Below, piece by piece: positions 8,124 through 16,511 of a stretch of DNA of 64,000 nucleotides. Below the pieces are notes generated by a model. That model saw only the letters and a list, made by a program, of their open reading frames with translations. It ran no database searches and was not told where the DNA came from. Source of the stretch: an uncultured Caulobacterales bacterium. Its GTDB lineage: Bacteria; Pseudomonadota; Alphaproteobacteria; Caulobacterales; Caulobacteraceae. The stretch spans positions 89,933-153,932 of the forward strand of contig CAIUMD010000114.1 of assembly GCA_903900155.1 (NCBI GenBank), read 5' to 3'. Each line of letters begins with the position of its first letter. The first letter of the stretch is position 1. The position numbers were made by a program, and so were the translations under genes.

Positions 8124-9001
8124 GCCGGCTTCGCGACCTGGTCGCGGCCGAGCTGTCCGTTTCGACCCCCGCGCCGATCACCGCCTTCGCCGAGCACCTG
8201 GCGACGATCTTTCCGGATGCGCGGGCGGCGCTGTTCTACGGCTCGATCCTGCGGACCGGCGACCTTACCGGGGTGCTGGACTACTACGTTCTGACCGAGA
8301 AGCCGCCCGGGGGCTGGCGGGGCTTCTTCACGCGTATCCTGTGGCCGGACGTCAGCTATCACGAGCTATCCCACGGCGGAGCGGTGCTTCGAGCCAAGGT
8401 CGCCTTGATGACCCTGAGCCAGTTCCGCAAGACCGCCGGCGGCGGCGACCACGACACCACCATCTGGGCGCGTTTCGTCCAGCCTTGCGCCCTGATCTGG
8501 GCGGGGGAGGGGGCGCGCGAGGTCGTGATCGACGCCGTCACGGACGCCTGTCGCACGGCCGCTCGCTACGCCCAGGCCCTGGGTCCTGTCGGCGGCGCGC
8601 CGCACGCTCTGTGGACCGCGTTGTTCCAGGAGACCTACAAGGCCGAGCTGCGGGTCGAGAAGGCCGGCCGCGAGGTCTCGATCCTGACCTTCGATCCGGC
8701 CCGCTACGATCGCGTCATGCAGGCCGCGCAGGCCGACCAGGGCGGGCCGATGGGCGAGGGAGAGCGCATCCGCGTCCGCCAGGCCTGGACGCCGCGCAAG
8801 CTGCTGGGCAAGCCGCTGAACGCGGCGCGGCTGATGAAGGCGTCCTTCACCTTCCAGGGCGCGGCCCGCTACGCCGCCTGGAAGATCGAGCGCCACACCG
8901 GCGTGGCCGTCGAGGTCACGCCCTGGCGCGAGCGGCACCCGATCCTGGCGGCGCCCGGGGTGCTGATGAAGGTCTGGAAGAGCCGGCGCAAGACGGCCTG
9001 A
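8120..9001 (+). CDS. cpgC: CpgC: Tam41-like nucleotidyltransferase-fold protein
   Basis: The 293-residue protein is the third gene of the cpg operon and overlaps cpgB by 4 bases. Residues 39-60 read FYGSI then GVLDYYVL, the GS-x-D pattern of nucleotidyltransferase folds. The order of later motifs (a LRAKVALMTLSQF strand, a WARFVQP segment and a C-terminal helical region) parallels mitochondrial Tam41, which makes CDP-diacylglycerol from phosphatidic acid and CTP. By that analogy CpgC would activate ceramide-1-phosphate to CDP-ceramide for CpgA. This assignment is my inference from pattern similarity; only the involvement of cpgC in ceramide phosphoglycerate formation is established. Confidence 0.78.
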   Translation: MSRLRDLVAAELSVSTPAPITAFAEHLATIFPDARAALFYGSILRTGDLTGVLDYYVLTEKPPGGWRGFFTRILWPDVSYHELSHGGAVLRAKVALMTLSQFRKTAGGGDHDTTIWARFVQPCALIWAGEGAREVVIDAVTDACRTAARYAQALGPVGGAPHALWTALFQETYKAELRVEKAGREVSILTFDPARYDRVMQAAQADQGGPMGEGERIRVRQAWTPRKLLGKPLNAARLMKASFTFQGAARYAAWKIERHTGVAVEVTPWRERHPILAAPGVLMKVWKSRRKTA

Positions 9002-9010
9002 CAAACAAAA

Positions 9011-9035
9011 ACGCCCGGGTCATGAACCCGGGCGT
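9011..9035. terminator. Bidirectional terminator between cpgC and spt
   Basis: Perfect 10-bp arms ACGCCCGGGT and ACCCGGGCGT enclose a 5-base loop. The minus-strand transcript of spt leaves the stem into a long T-rich run, and the plus strand leaves into CTTCGTTT, so it can serve both convergent operons. Confidence 0.9.
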
Positions 9036-9059
9036 CTTCGTTTGGCGATGGGAGCGGTC

Positions 9060-10274
9060 TCAGGCGCGGGCGCGCTTGAGGGGCTCGATGACGCCCAGGG
9101 CCGCGCCGATTTCGGCGAAGGTCTTGAGGACGGCGTCGATCTGCTCGTCGGTGTGGGCGGCGCTGACGCTGGCGCGCAGCAGCGGACGGCTGTCGGGCGT
9201 GGCGGGCGGCAGGGCCAGGTTCAGGTAGACGCCGGCCTGCAGCAGGCCGTTCCACATGGCGATGGCGCGCTCCTGGTCCGGCATGGTCGTGGCGACCACC
9301 GGGCTGGCCGTCGGGCCGGTGTGGAAGCCCATGGCGGTCAGGCCGTCATACAGGCGCTTGGCGTTCTGGTTCAGGCGGTCGCGCAGCTGCGGCTGCTCGA
9401 TCATGCGGCGCAGGGCGGTGATGGTCGAGGCGACCACGGCCGGCGGCAGCGAGGCGGTGAACATGTACGGACGGCAGACCACGCGCATGACGTCGAAGTC
9501 GTCGACGTTCGAGACGCAGAAGCCGCCGATGGCGCCCAGGCTCTTGGAGAAGGTGCCGACGATGAAGTCGACATCGTCTTCCACGCCAGCCGCTTCGGCC
9601 AGGCCGCGACCCGTCGCGCCCAGCACGCCCATCGAGTGGGCTTCGTCGACCAGCAGGTAGCCGCCCAGCTCGCGCTTCACGGCGGCGATTTCCTTCAGCG
9701 GCGCGACGTCGCCGATCATCGAGTACACGCCCTCGACCACGATCAGGCGCTCGCCGGGGGCGTCGCCGAGGCGGCGCAGGCGCTTGGCCAGGTCTTCAGG
9801 GTCGTTGTGGCGGAAGCGGATGACCTCGGCCTGGCCCAGACGCGAGGCGTCATAGATCGAGGCGTGGCTGTCGGCGTCCAGGATCAGGTGGTCGCCGCGA
9901 CCCACCAGGGTCGACAGCACGCCCAGATTGGCCTGGTAGCCGGTCGTGAAGACCATGGCGTGCTTGCGGCCGTAGAACTTGGCCAGTTCCTGCTCGAGCT
10001 CGACGTGAGCCTCGAACGAACCGTTGGCGATGCGGGAACCAGTGGTGCCGGTGCCGCGTTCCTGGACCGCCTTGACCGAGGCGTCGATCGCCTGCTGGTC
10101 GAAGGTCAGGCCCAGATAGTTGTTGGTGCCCAGCAGGATGGTCGGACGACCCTCGACGACGCCCTCGGTCGGCGAGATCACCTTGTCGAAGCGGACCTTG
10201 AACGGGTCGGCGCCGGCGTCCTGGATGGCCTTGTACGCGTCGCGATAGGCCAGGTGCTTATCAAACAGCCCCAT
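9060..10274 (-). CDS. spt: Serine palmitoyltransferase
   Basis: The 404-residue protein is a fold-type I PLP enzyme of the alpha-oxoamine synthase family that condenses L-serine with a C16 acyl thioester to 3-ketosphinganine, the first step of sphingolipid synthesis. Visible active-site residues are the PLP-stacking His137 (DADSHAS), Asp210 and His213 (VDEAHSMG) and the Schiff-base Lys244 in GTFSKSLGAIGG. The length matches soluble bacterial SPT enzymes. The gene follows acpR by 3 bp, which supports delivery of the acyl chain on that dedicated acyl carrier protein. Its order with acpR, cerR and aasR is that of C. crescentus CC_1162-1165. 2-amino-3-ketobutyrate CoA ligase is excluded by this context. 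Confidence 0.95.
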   Translation of the reverse strand: MGLFDKHLAYRDAYKAIQDAGADPFKVRFDKVISPTEGVVEGRPTILLGTNNYLGLTFDQQAIDASVKAVQERGTGTTGSRIANGSFEAHVELEQELAKFYGRKHAMVFTTGYQANLGVLSTLVGRGDHLILDADSHASIYDASRLGQAEVIRFRHNDPEDLAKRLRRLGDAPGERLIVVEGVYSMIGDVAPLKEIAAVKRELGGYLLVDEAHSMGVLGATGRGLAEAAGVEDDVDFIVGTFSKSLGAIGGFCVSNVDDFDVMRVVCRPYMFTASLPPAVVASTITALRRMIEQPQLRDRLNQNAKRLYDGLTAMGFHTGPTASPVVATTMPDQERAIAMWNGLLQAGVYLNLALPPATPDSRPLLRASVSAAHTDEQIDAVLKTFAEIGAALGVIEPLKRARA

Positions 10275-10277
10275 TCG

Positions 10278-10529
10278 TTAAGCCCTAGTCCGGAGATCGT
10301 TGATCAGTTTGGAAAGGTCGCCGGCGGTCTCGACCGAGGCCAGGCGATCCAGGGGAACGGAGATGTCGAAGGTGTCTTCGAGCTCCATGATGATGTTCAT
10401 GAGGGCCAGGGAGTCGACGGCGAGGTCGCGGCCAATATGCGACTCTGCGCGCACCTCGACGGGCCGTCCCAGAACCTTGCTCGCAGCCACACCGATCTCG
10501 CGCAAGCTGAGATCCGTCACCGTTTCCAT
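10278..10529 (-). CDS. acpR: Acyl carrier protein dedicated to sphingolipid synthesis
   Basis: This 83-residue acyl carrier protein has the phosphopantetheine attachment serine at residue 40 in the motif DSLALMN, followed by the acidic helix II MELEDTFD. It lies 3 bp upstream of spt and downstream of cerR and aasR, matching the specialised AcpR that supplies acyl thioesters to serine palmitoyltransferase in Caulobacter. A 77-bp gap separates it from cerR and could hold a separate promoter for acpR-spt. Confidence 0.92.
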   Translation of the reverse strand: METVTDLSLREIGVAASKVLGRPVEVRAESHIGRDLAVDSLALMNIIMELEDTFDISVPLDRLASVETAGDLSKLINDLRTRA

Positions 10530-10606
10530 TCTAAATCAAACCTCCGGGAGCCCCACCCGTGACACTACTGTAACGGCGAGTCTGTCAGATTTCCGCCCTA
10601 AACGAA

Positions 10607-11551
10607 TTAGGCGACGATATTTTCGGGCAACCAACCCTCTGTACGATACCAATCCACGGTATGAGCAAACCCGTCGATCAGGCCGAACACGCTGGGTACT
10701 CCCTCAGACATCGGAGCGCTAGATAGGGACCAATCGCCATGAAGCAACTCCCGAACCTTGCCTGAGCCGAAAACTGTCGGGGTTCTTGTGGCGAAAGACC
10801 AAGCGTCCGCTAGGGTTCCGGCCACTGCCAGCACCCCGTCGGGAAGCCTTGCCAGGCGTGGGTTTGCGCCCATTGTCGCACCTGCTGCGCTCATGATTTC
10901 CACCCAGGTGTAACCGTCGCGCCGCACATCCGAGAGCTCGACTAGGCCCGAAATCGGGTTTTTGCAATAGTCTGCAAGCTTGGCCGCGGCGTCCTCGACG
11001 TGGATCATGGCGATCCGGGCGTCGGGCGACAGCACCGGCAGGACCGGCGTTTTCGCGGCCAACTGGAACAGGACCAGGGTTTCGGCGTCGCCCGGACCGT
11101 AGATGGTCGGCGGCCGCACGATCAGGGCGTCGGGCAGGACTTCGAGGACCGCATCCTCGCCCGCGCGCTTGCTGGCGGCGTAGTTCGAAAGCTGCGGCTG
11201 GCCGGCGGCCTGGCTGGAAACCAGGATGAACCGGGCGGCGGCGTCCTTGGCGGCTTGGGCGGCGGCGCGGGCCCCGTCGCGGTTGACGGCATTGAAGCCC
11301 TCGAGCGAGGCGGCCTTGATCAGCCCGGCCACATGGATGACGACCTCGGCGCCCTGGCACAGGCGATCCAGCGCGCTGGGAGTCTTGAGGTCGCCGACGA
11401 CGACCTCGACCTCGATATCGCGCCAGAGTGGGTGGACCGGGTCGCGGCGCACCAGGACGCGCGGCGTCCAGCCGCTCTGGGCCAGGGCGCGGACCAGATG
11501 ACGGCCCAGGAAGCCCGTGGCGCCGGTGATGGCGACGATGCGCTTAGTCAC
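10607..11551 (-). CDS. cerR: NAD(P)-dependent epimerase/dehydratase family ceramide reductase
   Basis: The 314-residue extended short-chain dehydrogenase has the Rossmann motif TGATGFLG at residues 10-17 and the catalytic pair Tyr124-x3-Lys128. In C. crescentus the gene in this position (CC_1164, CerR) reduces the 3-keto group, acting after N-acylation, which reverses the eukaryotic order of steps. The start is a GTG at 11551, 3 bases after the aasR stop codon begins. The 3'-terminal 350 bp look less GC-rich than the rest of the cluster and use rarer codons, possibly reflecting relaxed selection on the C-terminus. Confidence 0.9.
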   Translation of the reverse strand: MTKRIVAITGATGFLGRHLVRALAQSGWTPRVLVRRDPVHPLWRDIEVEVVVGDLKTPSALDRLCQGAEVVIHVAGLIKAASLEGFNAVNRDGARAAAQAAKDAAARFILVSSQAAGQPQLSNYAASKRAGEDAVLEVLPDALIVRPPTIYGPGDAETLVLFQLAAKTPVLPVLSPDARIAMIHVEDAAAKLADYCKNPISGLVELSDVRRDGYTWVEIMSAAGATMGANPRLARLPDGVLAVAGTLADAWSFATRTPTVFGSGKVRELLHGDWSLSSAPMSEGVPSVFGLIDGFAHTVDWYRTEGWLPENIVA

Positions 11552-13247
11552 CGTAGTTCCCAGCCAGATAGGCGACCTTGGCCTTGGAGCGGCTCAGCTT
11601 GCCAGACGAGGTCTGGGGCAGGGCGTGGGCGCCGACCAGTTTCACCTTGGCGTCGACCCCATGGCGGGTGCGCAGCAGGGTCGTGACCTGCTCGACCAGG
11701 GCCGCGCGGCTGTCGCCGTCGCCGCCGCGCGCCTGGACCAGCACCACGATCTGGTCTTCCGGCTCGGCCGGGACGGCGAAGGCGCAGACGTCGCCGCTGC
11801 GCAGGCCGTCGATCTCGTGGTCGGCCGTCCACTCCAGGTCCTGCGGCCAGATGTTGCGGCCGTTCAGGATGATCAGATCCTTGGCGCGGCCGGTGATGAC
11901 GATCTCGCCTTCGATCTTGAAACCGATGTCGCCGGTGTCCAGCCAGCCGTCGGCCGACAGCACGCGGGCGCTCTCCTCCGGATTGGCGAAGTAGCCGCTC
12001 ATGATCGAGGGACCCTTGGCGAAGATGCGGCCGACGCCGCGCTCGGGCAGGACCGCGCCGTTCTCGTCGCGGACCTCCAGGAAGTGATCAGGCAGGGCGG
12101 GACCGCAGCGGGCGAAGTCGCGAGCGCGGTCCGAGCCTTCCGGCGCGTCGACGGCCAGGTTGTCACGCTCCAGGCGCTCGACGTCCAGGGTCTCGGCCCG
12201 CAGGCCTTTGCCCAGCGGGGCCATCGACAAGGCCAGGGTCGCCTCGGCCATGCCGTAGCTGGCGACGAACGCCTTGTCCGAGAAGCCGGCCGGGCCGAAA
12301 GCCTCGACGAAGGCCTTCAGCGGCGGCATGCGGATCATGTCGCCGCCCAGGCCGGCCTGGCGCCAGTGGCTCAGATCGTAGCTGTCGAGCGACTGGCCCT
12401 GCACCCGGCGCGCGCACAGCTCGTAGCCGAAGGTGGGGCTGTAGGCGGTGGTGGCCTTGTTGCGCGAGATCAGGTCGATCCACAGCAGCGGACGGCGCAC
12501 GAAGGCGCCGGTAGGCAGCAGATCGACCGACATCTGGCAACTCAGCGGGGCCAGCAGGAAGCCGATCAGGCCCATGTCGTGATAGAGCGGCAGCCACGAG
12601 ATGGCGCGGTCGCTGGGCACGACCTGCAGGCCGTCGCGGGTAATGGCCACGCAGTTGGCCATCAGCGCCTTGTGCAAAACGAGGACGCCCGTCGGGGTGC
12701 GGGTGCTGCCCGACGAGAACTGCAGGTAGCAGGGGCTGTCCGGGGTGATGGTCGGCAGCTGCGCGCCGCCGTCCTCCGGCAGGTCGGCCAGGACGCCGGC
12801 GAAGTCCAGGCTCGCCGCCTCGCCGATCTCGGCGATCCAGTCCTTCAGACCGACCGGGCCGATCAGGATCTTGGCCTTGGCCGAGATCGCCAGGTTCCTG
12901 ATCTGCTCGATATCGGCCGCGCGGCCGCCCAGCGGGGTCGGCAGGGCCATCGGCGCGGGCAGCAGTCCGGCGTACTGGCAGGCGAAGAAGGCGCGCACGA
13001 AGTCGGCGTCGGTTTCGGCCAGCAGCGCCACGCTGTCGCCGACCTGGGCCCCCGCAGCCAGCAGGCGGCGCGCCAGCACCAGCGCGTCCTCGCGCAGCTT
13101 GGCGTAGGGGATGGCTTCGACCAGCTCGCCGCGCAGCGAGTACAGGTTGACGCCCGTCTCACCCGTGGCGGCGAAGTCCAGCGCCTGGGTCAGGGTCGGG
13201 AAGTCGGCGAACCGGACAGTACGCTCAGGCGCCGTGGGGGTGATCAT
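11544..13247 (-). CDS. aasR: Fatty acyl-AMP ligase / acyl-ACP synthetase for sphingolipid synthesis
   Basis: The 567-residue protein is an ANL-superfamily adenylate-forming enzyme. It contains the AMP-binding loop SSGSTRTPTG, the A5-type motif YGMAEATLAL, the GDIGF and GRAKDLII motifs and the C-terminal catalytic lysine region SSGKLSRSK. It is of the fatty acyl-AMP ligase kind and probably loads fatty acids on AcpR. I take the ATG at 13247; an in-frame ATG at 13262 is equally possible, and both lie inside the 3' end of the flippase gene. The 3' end overlaps cerR by 8 bases. Confidence 0.88.
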   Translation of the reverse strand: MITPTAPERTVRFADFPTLTQALDFAATGETGVNLYSLRGELVEAIPYAKLREDALVLARRLLAAGAQVGDSVALLAETDADFVRAFFACQYAGLLPAPMALPTPLGGRAADIEQIRNLAISAKAKILIGPVGLKDWIAEIGEAASLDFAGVLADLPEDGGAQLPTITPDSPCYLQFSSGSTRTPTGVLVLHKALMANCVAITRDGLQVVPSDRAISWLPLYHDMGLIGFLLAPLSCQMSVDLLPTGAFVRRPLLWIDLISRNKATTAYSPTFGYELCARRVQGQSLDSYDLSHWRQAGLGGDMIRMPPLKAFVEAFGPAGFSDKAFVASYGMAEATLALSMAPLGKGLRAETLDVERLERDNLAVDAPEGSDRARDFARCGPALPDHFLEVRDENGAVLPERGVGRIFAKGPSIMSGYFANPEESARVLSADGWLDTGDIGFKIEGEIVITGRAKDLIILNGRNIWPQDLEWTADHEIDGLRSGDVCAFAVPAEPEDQIVVLVQARGGDGDSRAALVEQVTTLLRTRHGVDAKVKLVGAHALPQTSSGKLSRSKAKVAYLAGNYGD

Positions 13248-14604
13248 AGGATAGTCTTTCATCGTCTTTGTCGGTGCGCGCGGAGCCTTCCTCCGTCGCG
13301 AGTCGGGCGAGCCTGTGACGCGCCATGAAATACATGCCCACGGCCATCGCCAAAGCGGACGCAACCAGCGCGGCGCCTGCTCCGGTGAGGCCGAAGGCGT
13401 TGATCAGCGGCGCCAACGCCGCGAGATAGGCGATAACGACCACCAGGCGCACGGCCAAGGCCGCGCCGGCGGCGCGCATCGAGACCAGCATAGGCTCCAG
13501 CGGCAGGGACAGGATGGCGATGGCCGCCGCAGCCACCTGCCAGTTCATGACTCCAGAGGCGTCGCCGAACGCCTCGCCCATCACGATTTCCAGAATCCAC
13601 TTGCCGGCCGCCAGGCTGACCAGCAGCAACACTCCGGCCGCGGCGCCGCCGATCAGGCCGATCTGCATGGCCAGCTTGGTCATGGCCTGCTGGCCGCCGG
13701 TGGCGCGCATCTTGGCCAGTTCGGGATACATGGCCGGCACCATCAGCCGGGCCGGCTTGGCCATGCCGTCGGCCACCTGCTTGCCGATCCGCCAGTAAGC
13801 CGCTTGCACCGGACCCAGCATCGCGCCGACCACCAGGGTCAACACGTGGGTGAAGCCGACATCGACCGTGCTGGAGAAGTTGGTGGCCATGGCGAAGCGC
13901 CAGACGCCCGGCATGCCCCGGCTGGTCGGGCCCATCAGGGTGAAGCCATTCAGCAGGCCGCGCTTGTTCAGGTCCCAGATCGCGATCACGGCGATGTAGA
14001 AGAACGAGGCGAAGGTCCCGGCCGCCCAGGCCAGCAGGAACCACTGGATCGGCGCGTTGGTCACCGCGCAGACCGCGCAGCCGACCATCCGCACCAGCGA
14101 ACTGATCGCCTGCTGGGCCGCCAGGAAGCGGAAGCGATCGAACAGGCGCAGCAGGCCCACGCCCGTGGCCGAGGTCATCACGCCGATCGACAGGGCGTAC
14201 AGCGCGCCATAGCCGGTCATGTCGGCCGGCCATTGCATCTGCCGCCAGAACAGGAAGGCGCCGGCGACGCCCAGGGCGGTGCCCAGCACGCCGCTGATCA
14301 AGTCCAGCAGCAGCGACAGGCGCAGCACCTGCTGGAACCTGGGCTTGTCGCCGTCCATGGCCGGGGCCGTGCCGTAGGTGATCAAGGTCTGCCAGGACTG
14401 GAAGTGCGCCACCTCGCCCAGGAACTGGGCGAAGGCGTTGATCAGCACCACCACGCCCATCAGCTCCTTGCCGAGGCTGCGGGCGGTCAGGGCGATATAG
14501 GCCAGGCCGACGATGGCGTTGACCACGCGGCCGCTCAGCAGCTGACCGGCGTTGCCGAGCACCTTCTTGAGCGGCGAGACGGGCGGAGGCGCGGCGTGGG
14601 TCAT
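13225..14604 (-). CDS. Polysaccharide/lipid flippase (Wzx/MATE-like)
   Basis: The 459-residue protein is predicted to have 12-14 membrane helices in the pattern of the MOP exporter superfamily (Wzx/oligosaccharide flippase), with an N-terminal amphipathic stretch and a charged tail. It starts at the ATG at 14604, which overlaps the preceding gene by 4 bases (ATGA), and its 3' end runs into the start of aasR. Members move lipid-linked molecules across the inner membrane. In this operon the likely cargo is a sphingolipid or its headgroup precursor, but O-antigen-type cargo cannot be excluded. Confidence 0.8.
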   Translation of the reverse strand: MTHAAPPPVSPLKKVLGNAGQLLSGRVVNAIVGLAYIALTARSLGKELMGVVVLINAFAQFLGEVAHFQSWQTLITYGTAPAMDGDKPRFQQVLRLSLLLDLISGVLGTALGVAGAFLFWRQMQWPADMTGYGALYALSIGVMTSATGVGLLRLFDRFRFLAAQQAISSLVRMVGCAVCAVTNAPIQWFLLAWAAGTFASFFYIAVIAIWDLNKRGLLNGFTLMGPTSRGMPGVWRFAMATNFSSTVDVGFTHVLTLVVGAMLGPVQAAYWRIGKQVADGMAKPARLMVPAMYPELAKMRATGGQQAMTKLAMQIGLIGGAAAGVLLLVSLAAGKWILEIVMGEAFGDASGVMNWQVAAAAIAILSLPLEPMLVSMRAAGAALAVRLVVVIAYLAALAPLINAFGLTGAGAALVASALAMAVGMYFMARHRLARLATEEGSARTDKDDERLSYDHPHGA

Positions 14605-15758
14605 GCCGCGTGCTCCAGCTTGTCGACGATGGCGCGGGCGGCGCGCACCGAGGCGGGGGTTTTGCTGACGTCGAAGGTCTCGTCGATGCCCCAGGTCTGG
14701 GTCTCGCGATAGTCCTCGTGGGTCGCGAAGGCCTGGTCCAAACCCTGGCTCAGGTTGTCGATGTTCTCCAGCACCGGGCCGTACAGCCAGTGGTGGAAGC
14801 TGGGATCGCCGCACCACGACGCGCCGCTGCTGTTGAGGAACAGGCACGGCTTGGGCGTGCGCAGAAACTCGTAGACCTGGCTGGAGACGTCGCCCAGATA
14901 GAGGTCGGCGGCCTTGGTGTAGGTCATGTCCGCCGCCGCCGGCCCGCCCAGGTCGATATGGATGCGCGGGTTCTCGGCGAAGCGTTTGAACGCGCCGCGC
15001 TCGTCCATCGAGGCCGTTTCGAACAGCCGTATATGCGGGGCGAAGATCAGGTTGTAGCGGTCGTTGGTCGCGAAATATTCCAGCACCCGCTGGCCCCACT
15101 TGGGCCAGGAGCCGAGCTCGGCGTGGAAGTGCGGGTTGTACAGCACCACAGGGCCGGCCTTGTCGAAGCGAGGGACTTCGCGCTGGGGCAGCTCGTCGAC
15201 CAGGTCGAACTTGGGATAGCCGACCATGGCGCAGGTGTCTTCGGTGACCCAGCCCTCGTCCATCATCCGGTCGCGCTGCTTGCGGCCGGCGGCCATGACC
15301 AGGTCGAAAAGCTTCAGGCGCGGCTCGAACGGGCCTTCTCGGTCGCCGGCGCCGTGTTGGGTGTAGACCAGCAGCGGATGGCGCACGCCGATGCGGCGGA
15401 GCAGGGCGGTGGTGCGCTCGGGCGTGATCACCGCGTCGTAACGGGCCAGGCGCAGGGCGTTGGCGATCAGCATCGGCGCCTTGGGCGGCGCGCCGCTGCC
15501 CAAGCGACGCAGCCAGGCCGGCGGCAGCAGGACCAGTTCGATCGGCGCGCCGCCCAACTCGGTCAGCAGGCTGGCGACATAGTCGAGCAGTTCGGGCGTG
15601 GTCGCGGCGATTTCGACCTTGATGGCGGGCCAGCGTCTGGCCATGGCGACAGCCACCGACAGGCTGTGCCAGACCTGATGGTGTTGCGCGATGTAGAGAA
15701 AGCAGACGCGTTTGGCGGCGGCCACGTCAGCGTCCGGGCTCCAGCCGCGTGCGGACAC
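14601..15758 (-). CDS. CDP-glycerol glycerophosphotransferase-like protein
   Basis: The 385-residue protein has a GT-B-like architecture. Its C-terminal half resembles CDP-glycerol:poly(glycerophosphate) glycerophosphotransferases (TagB/TagF family): the stretch DLYLGDVSSQVYEFL corresponds to their conserved D-x-S-S motif, and an earlier YTQHGAGDRE segment fits the catalytic histidine loop. Such enzymes transfer glycerol-phosphate units in teichoic acid synthesis, which is unexpected in a Gram-negative sphingolipid operon. I infer a role in adding or extending a phosphoglycerol-like headgroup. The start at 15758 overlaps the LptC-like gene by 32 bases, so a later internal start is possible. 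Confidence 0.75.
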   Translation of the reverse strand: MSARGWSPDADVAAAKRVCFLYIAQHHQVWHSLSVAVAMARRWPAIKVEIAATTPELLDYVASLLTELGGAPIELVLLPPAWLRRLGSGAPPKAPMLIANALRLARYDAVITPERTTALLRRIGVRHPLLVYTQHGAGDREGPFEPRLKLFDLVMAAGRKQRDRMMDEGWVTEDTCAMVGYPKFDLVDELPQREVPRFDKAGPVVLYNPHFHAELGSWPKWGQRVLEYFATNDRYNLIFAPHIRLFETASMDERGAFKRFAENPRIHIDLGGPAAADMTYTKAADLYLGDVSSQVYEFLRTPKPCLFLNSSGASWCGDPSFHHWLYGPVLENIDNLSQGLDQAFATHEDYRETQTWGIDETFDVSKTPASVRAARAIVDKLEHAA

Positions 15759-16359
15759 GGCCCTTCAGCACGACGCGGTCGCCCTTGTCGGTGACATCGT
15801 AGCTGTTGGCCTGGGTGCTGCCCTTGGGGCCTTCGCCGGCGATGCCCGAATTGCCGCTGACCTCGCCGGTGCGCATGTCGATCAGCGCCTGCGGGGCGTC
15901 GAAGGTATAGCCCTCGGCGCTGGTGATCTTGACGTCCTGCGACAGCAGCAAGGTGTGCTCGGCCTCGCGATAGAGGCCCGTCTTGGCGGTGGCCTGGCTG
16001 GGGTCGGCCGCGCCGTAGCCGCGGACCAGCAGCGGCGCGGTCAGGCGCACCAGGTTCTGGTCCTTGACGTCGCGCTCGGCGTGCTGGGCGGTGATCAGGA
16101 AGGCCCGGCCGTCCTTCAGCACGCCGGTGAAGCGCGGCTTGTCCAGCACCAGGGGCGAGTTGGCCGCCTGGGTCTGGGTCTTGTTCGAGGCGAAGCTGCG
16201 CAGCGACGCCTGGCCGACCACGGCGACGCCGACGCCGATGGCGAAGATGGCCAGCGCGAAGCGCAAGCGTCGGACCGGCGCCCGGCGGTGATTGCGGGCC
16301 CGTTCTGCGGCGGTTTCAGCGGGGGGGACGGCGGGGACGCCGTCAGTCTGGGTGAGCAT
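15727..16359 (-). CDS. lptC: LptC-like periplasmic bitopic protein in sphingolipid operon
   Basis: The 210-residue protein has one N-terminal membrane anchor (about residues 35-55, after a basic RRLRFALAIF stretch) and a periplasmic domain with the repeated beta-strand pattern of LptC (DUF1239): LITAQHAERD, then TGLYREAEHTLLLSQDVKI, TFDAPQALIDMRTGEVSG and a C-terminal VLKGRVRTRLEP. LptC passes lipid from LptFG to the periplasmic bridge. It is the first gene of the minus-strand operon leading to aasR-cerR-acpR-spt, which argues for sphingolipid cargo rather than lipopolysaccharide. I used the ATG at 16359; upstream in-frame starts up to 16500 lack conserved sequence. Confidence 0.8.
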   Translation of the reverse strand: MLTQTDGVPAVPPAETAAERARNHRRAPVRRLRFALAIFAIGVGVAVVGQASLRSFASNKTQTQAANSPLVLDKPRFTGVLKDGRAFLITAQHAERDVKDQNLVRLTAPLLVRGYGAADPSQATAKTGLYREAEHTLLLSQDVKITSAEGYTFDAPQALIDMRTGEVSGNSGIAGEGPKGSTQANSYDVTDKGDRVVLKGRVRTRLEPGR

Positions 16360-16511
16360 TTGGGGAATGGATAGTCCTACGCCGCCGTTCGCCCAAGACC
16401 TTTGTTTCCGGTGCGCGGTCCTGGCGCATGCAAGTGGCCTGCAGATGGCGGCGGCTGACGCCTCGTCCAGTGCGATCGCCAGGTCTGTTGTTTGTGTCAC
16501 CGAAGCGCGTG

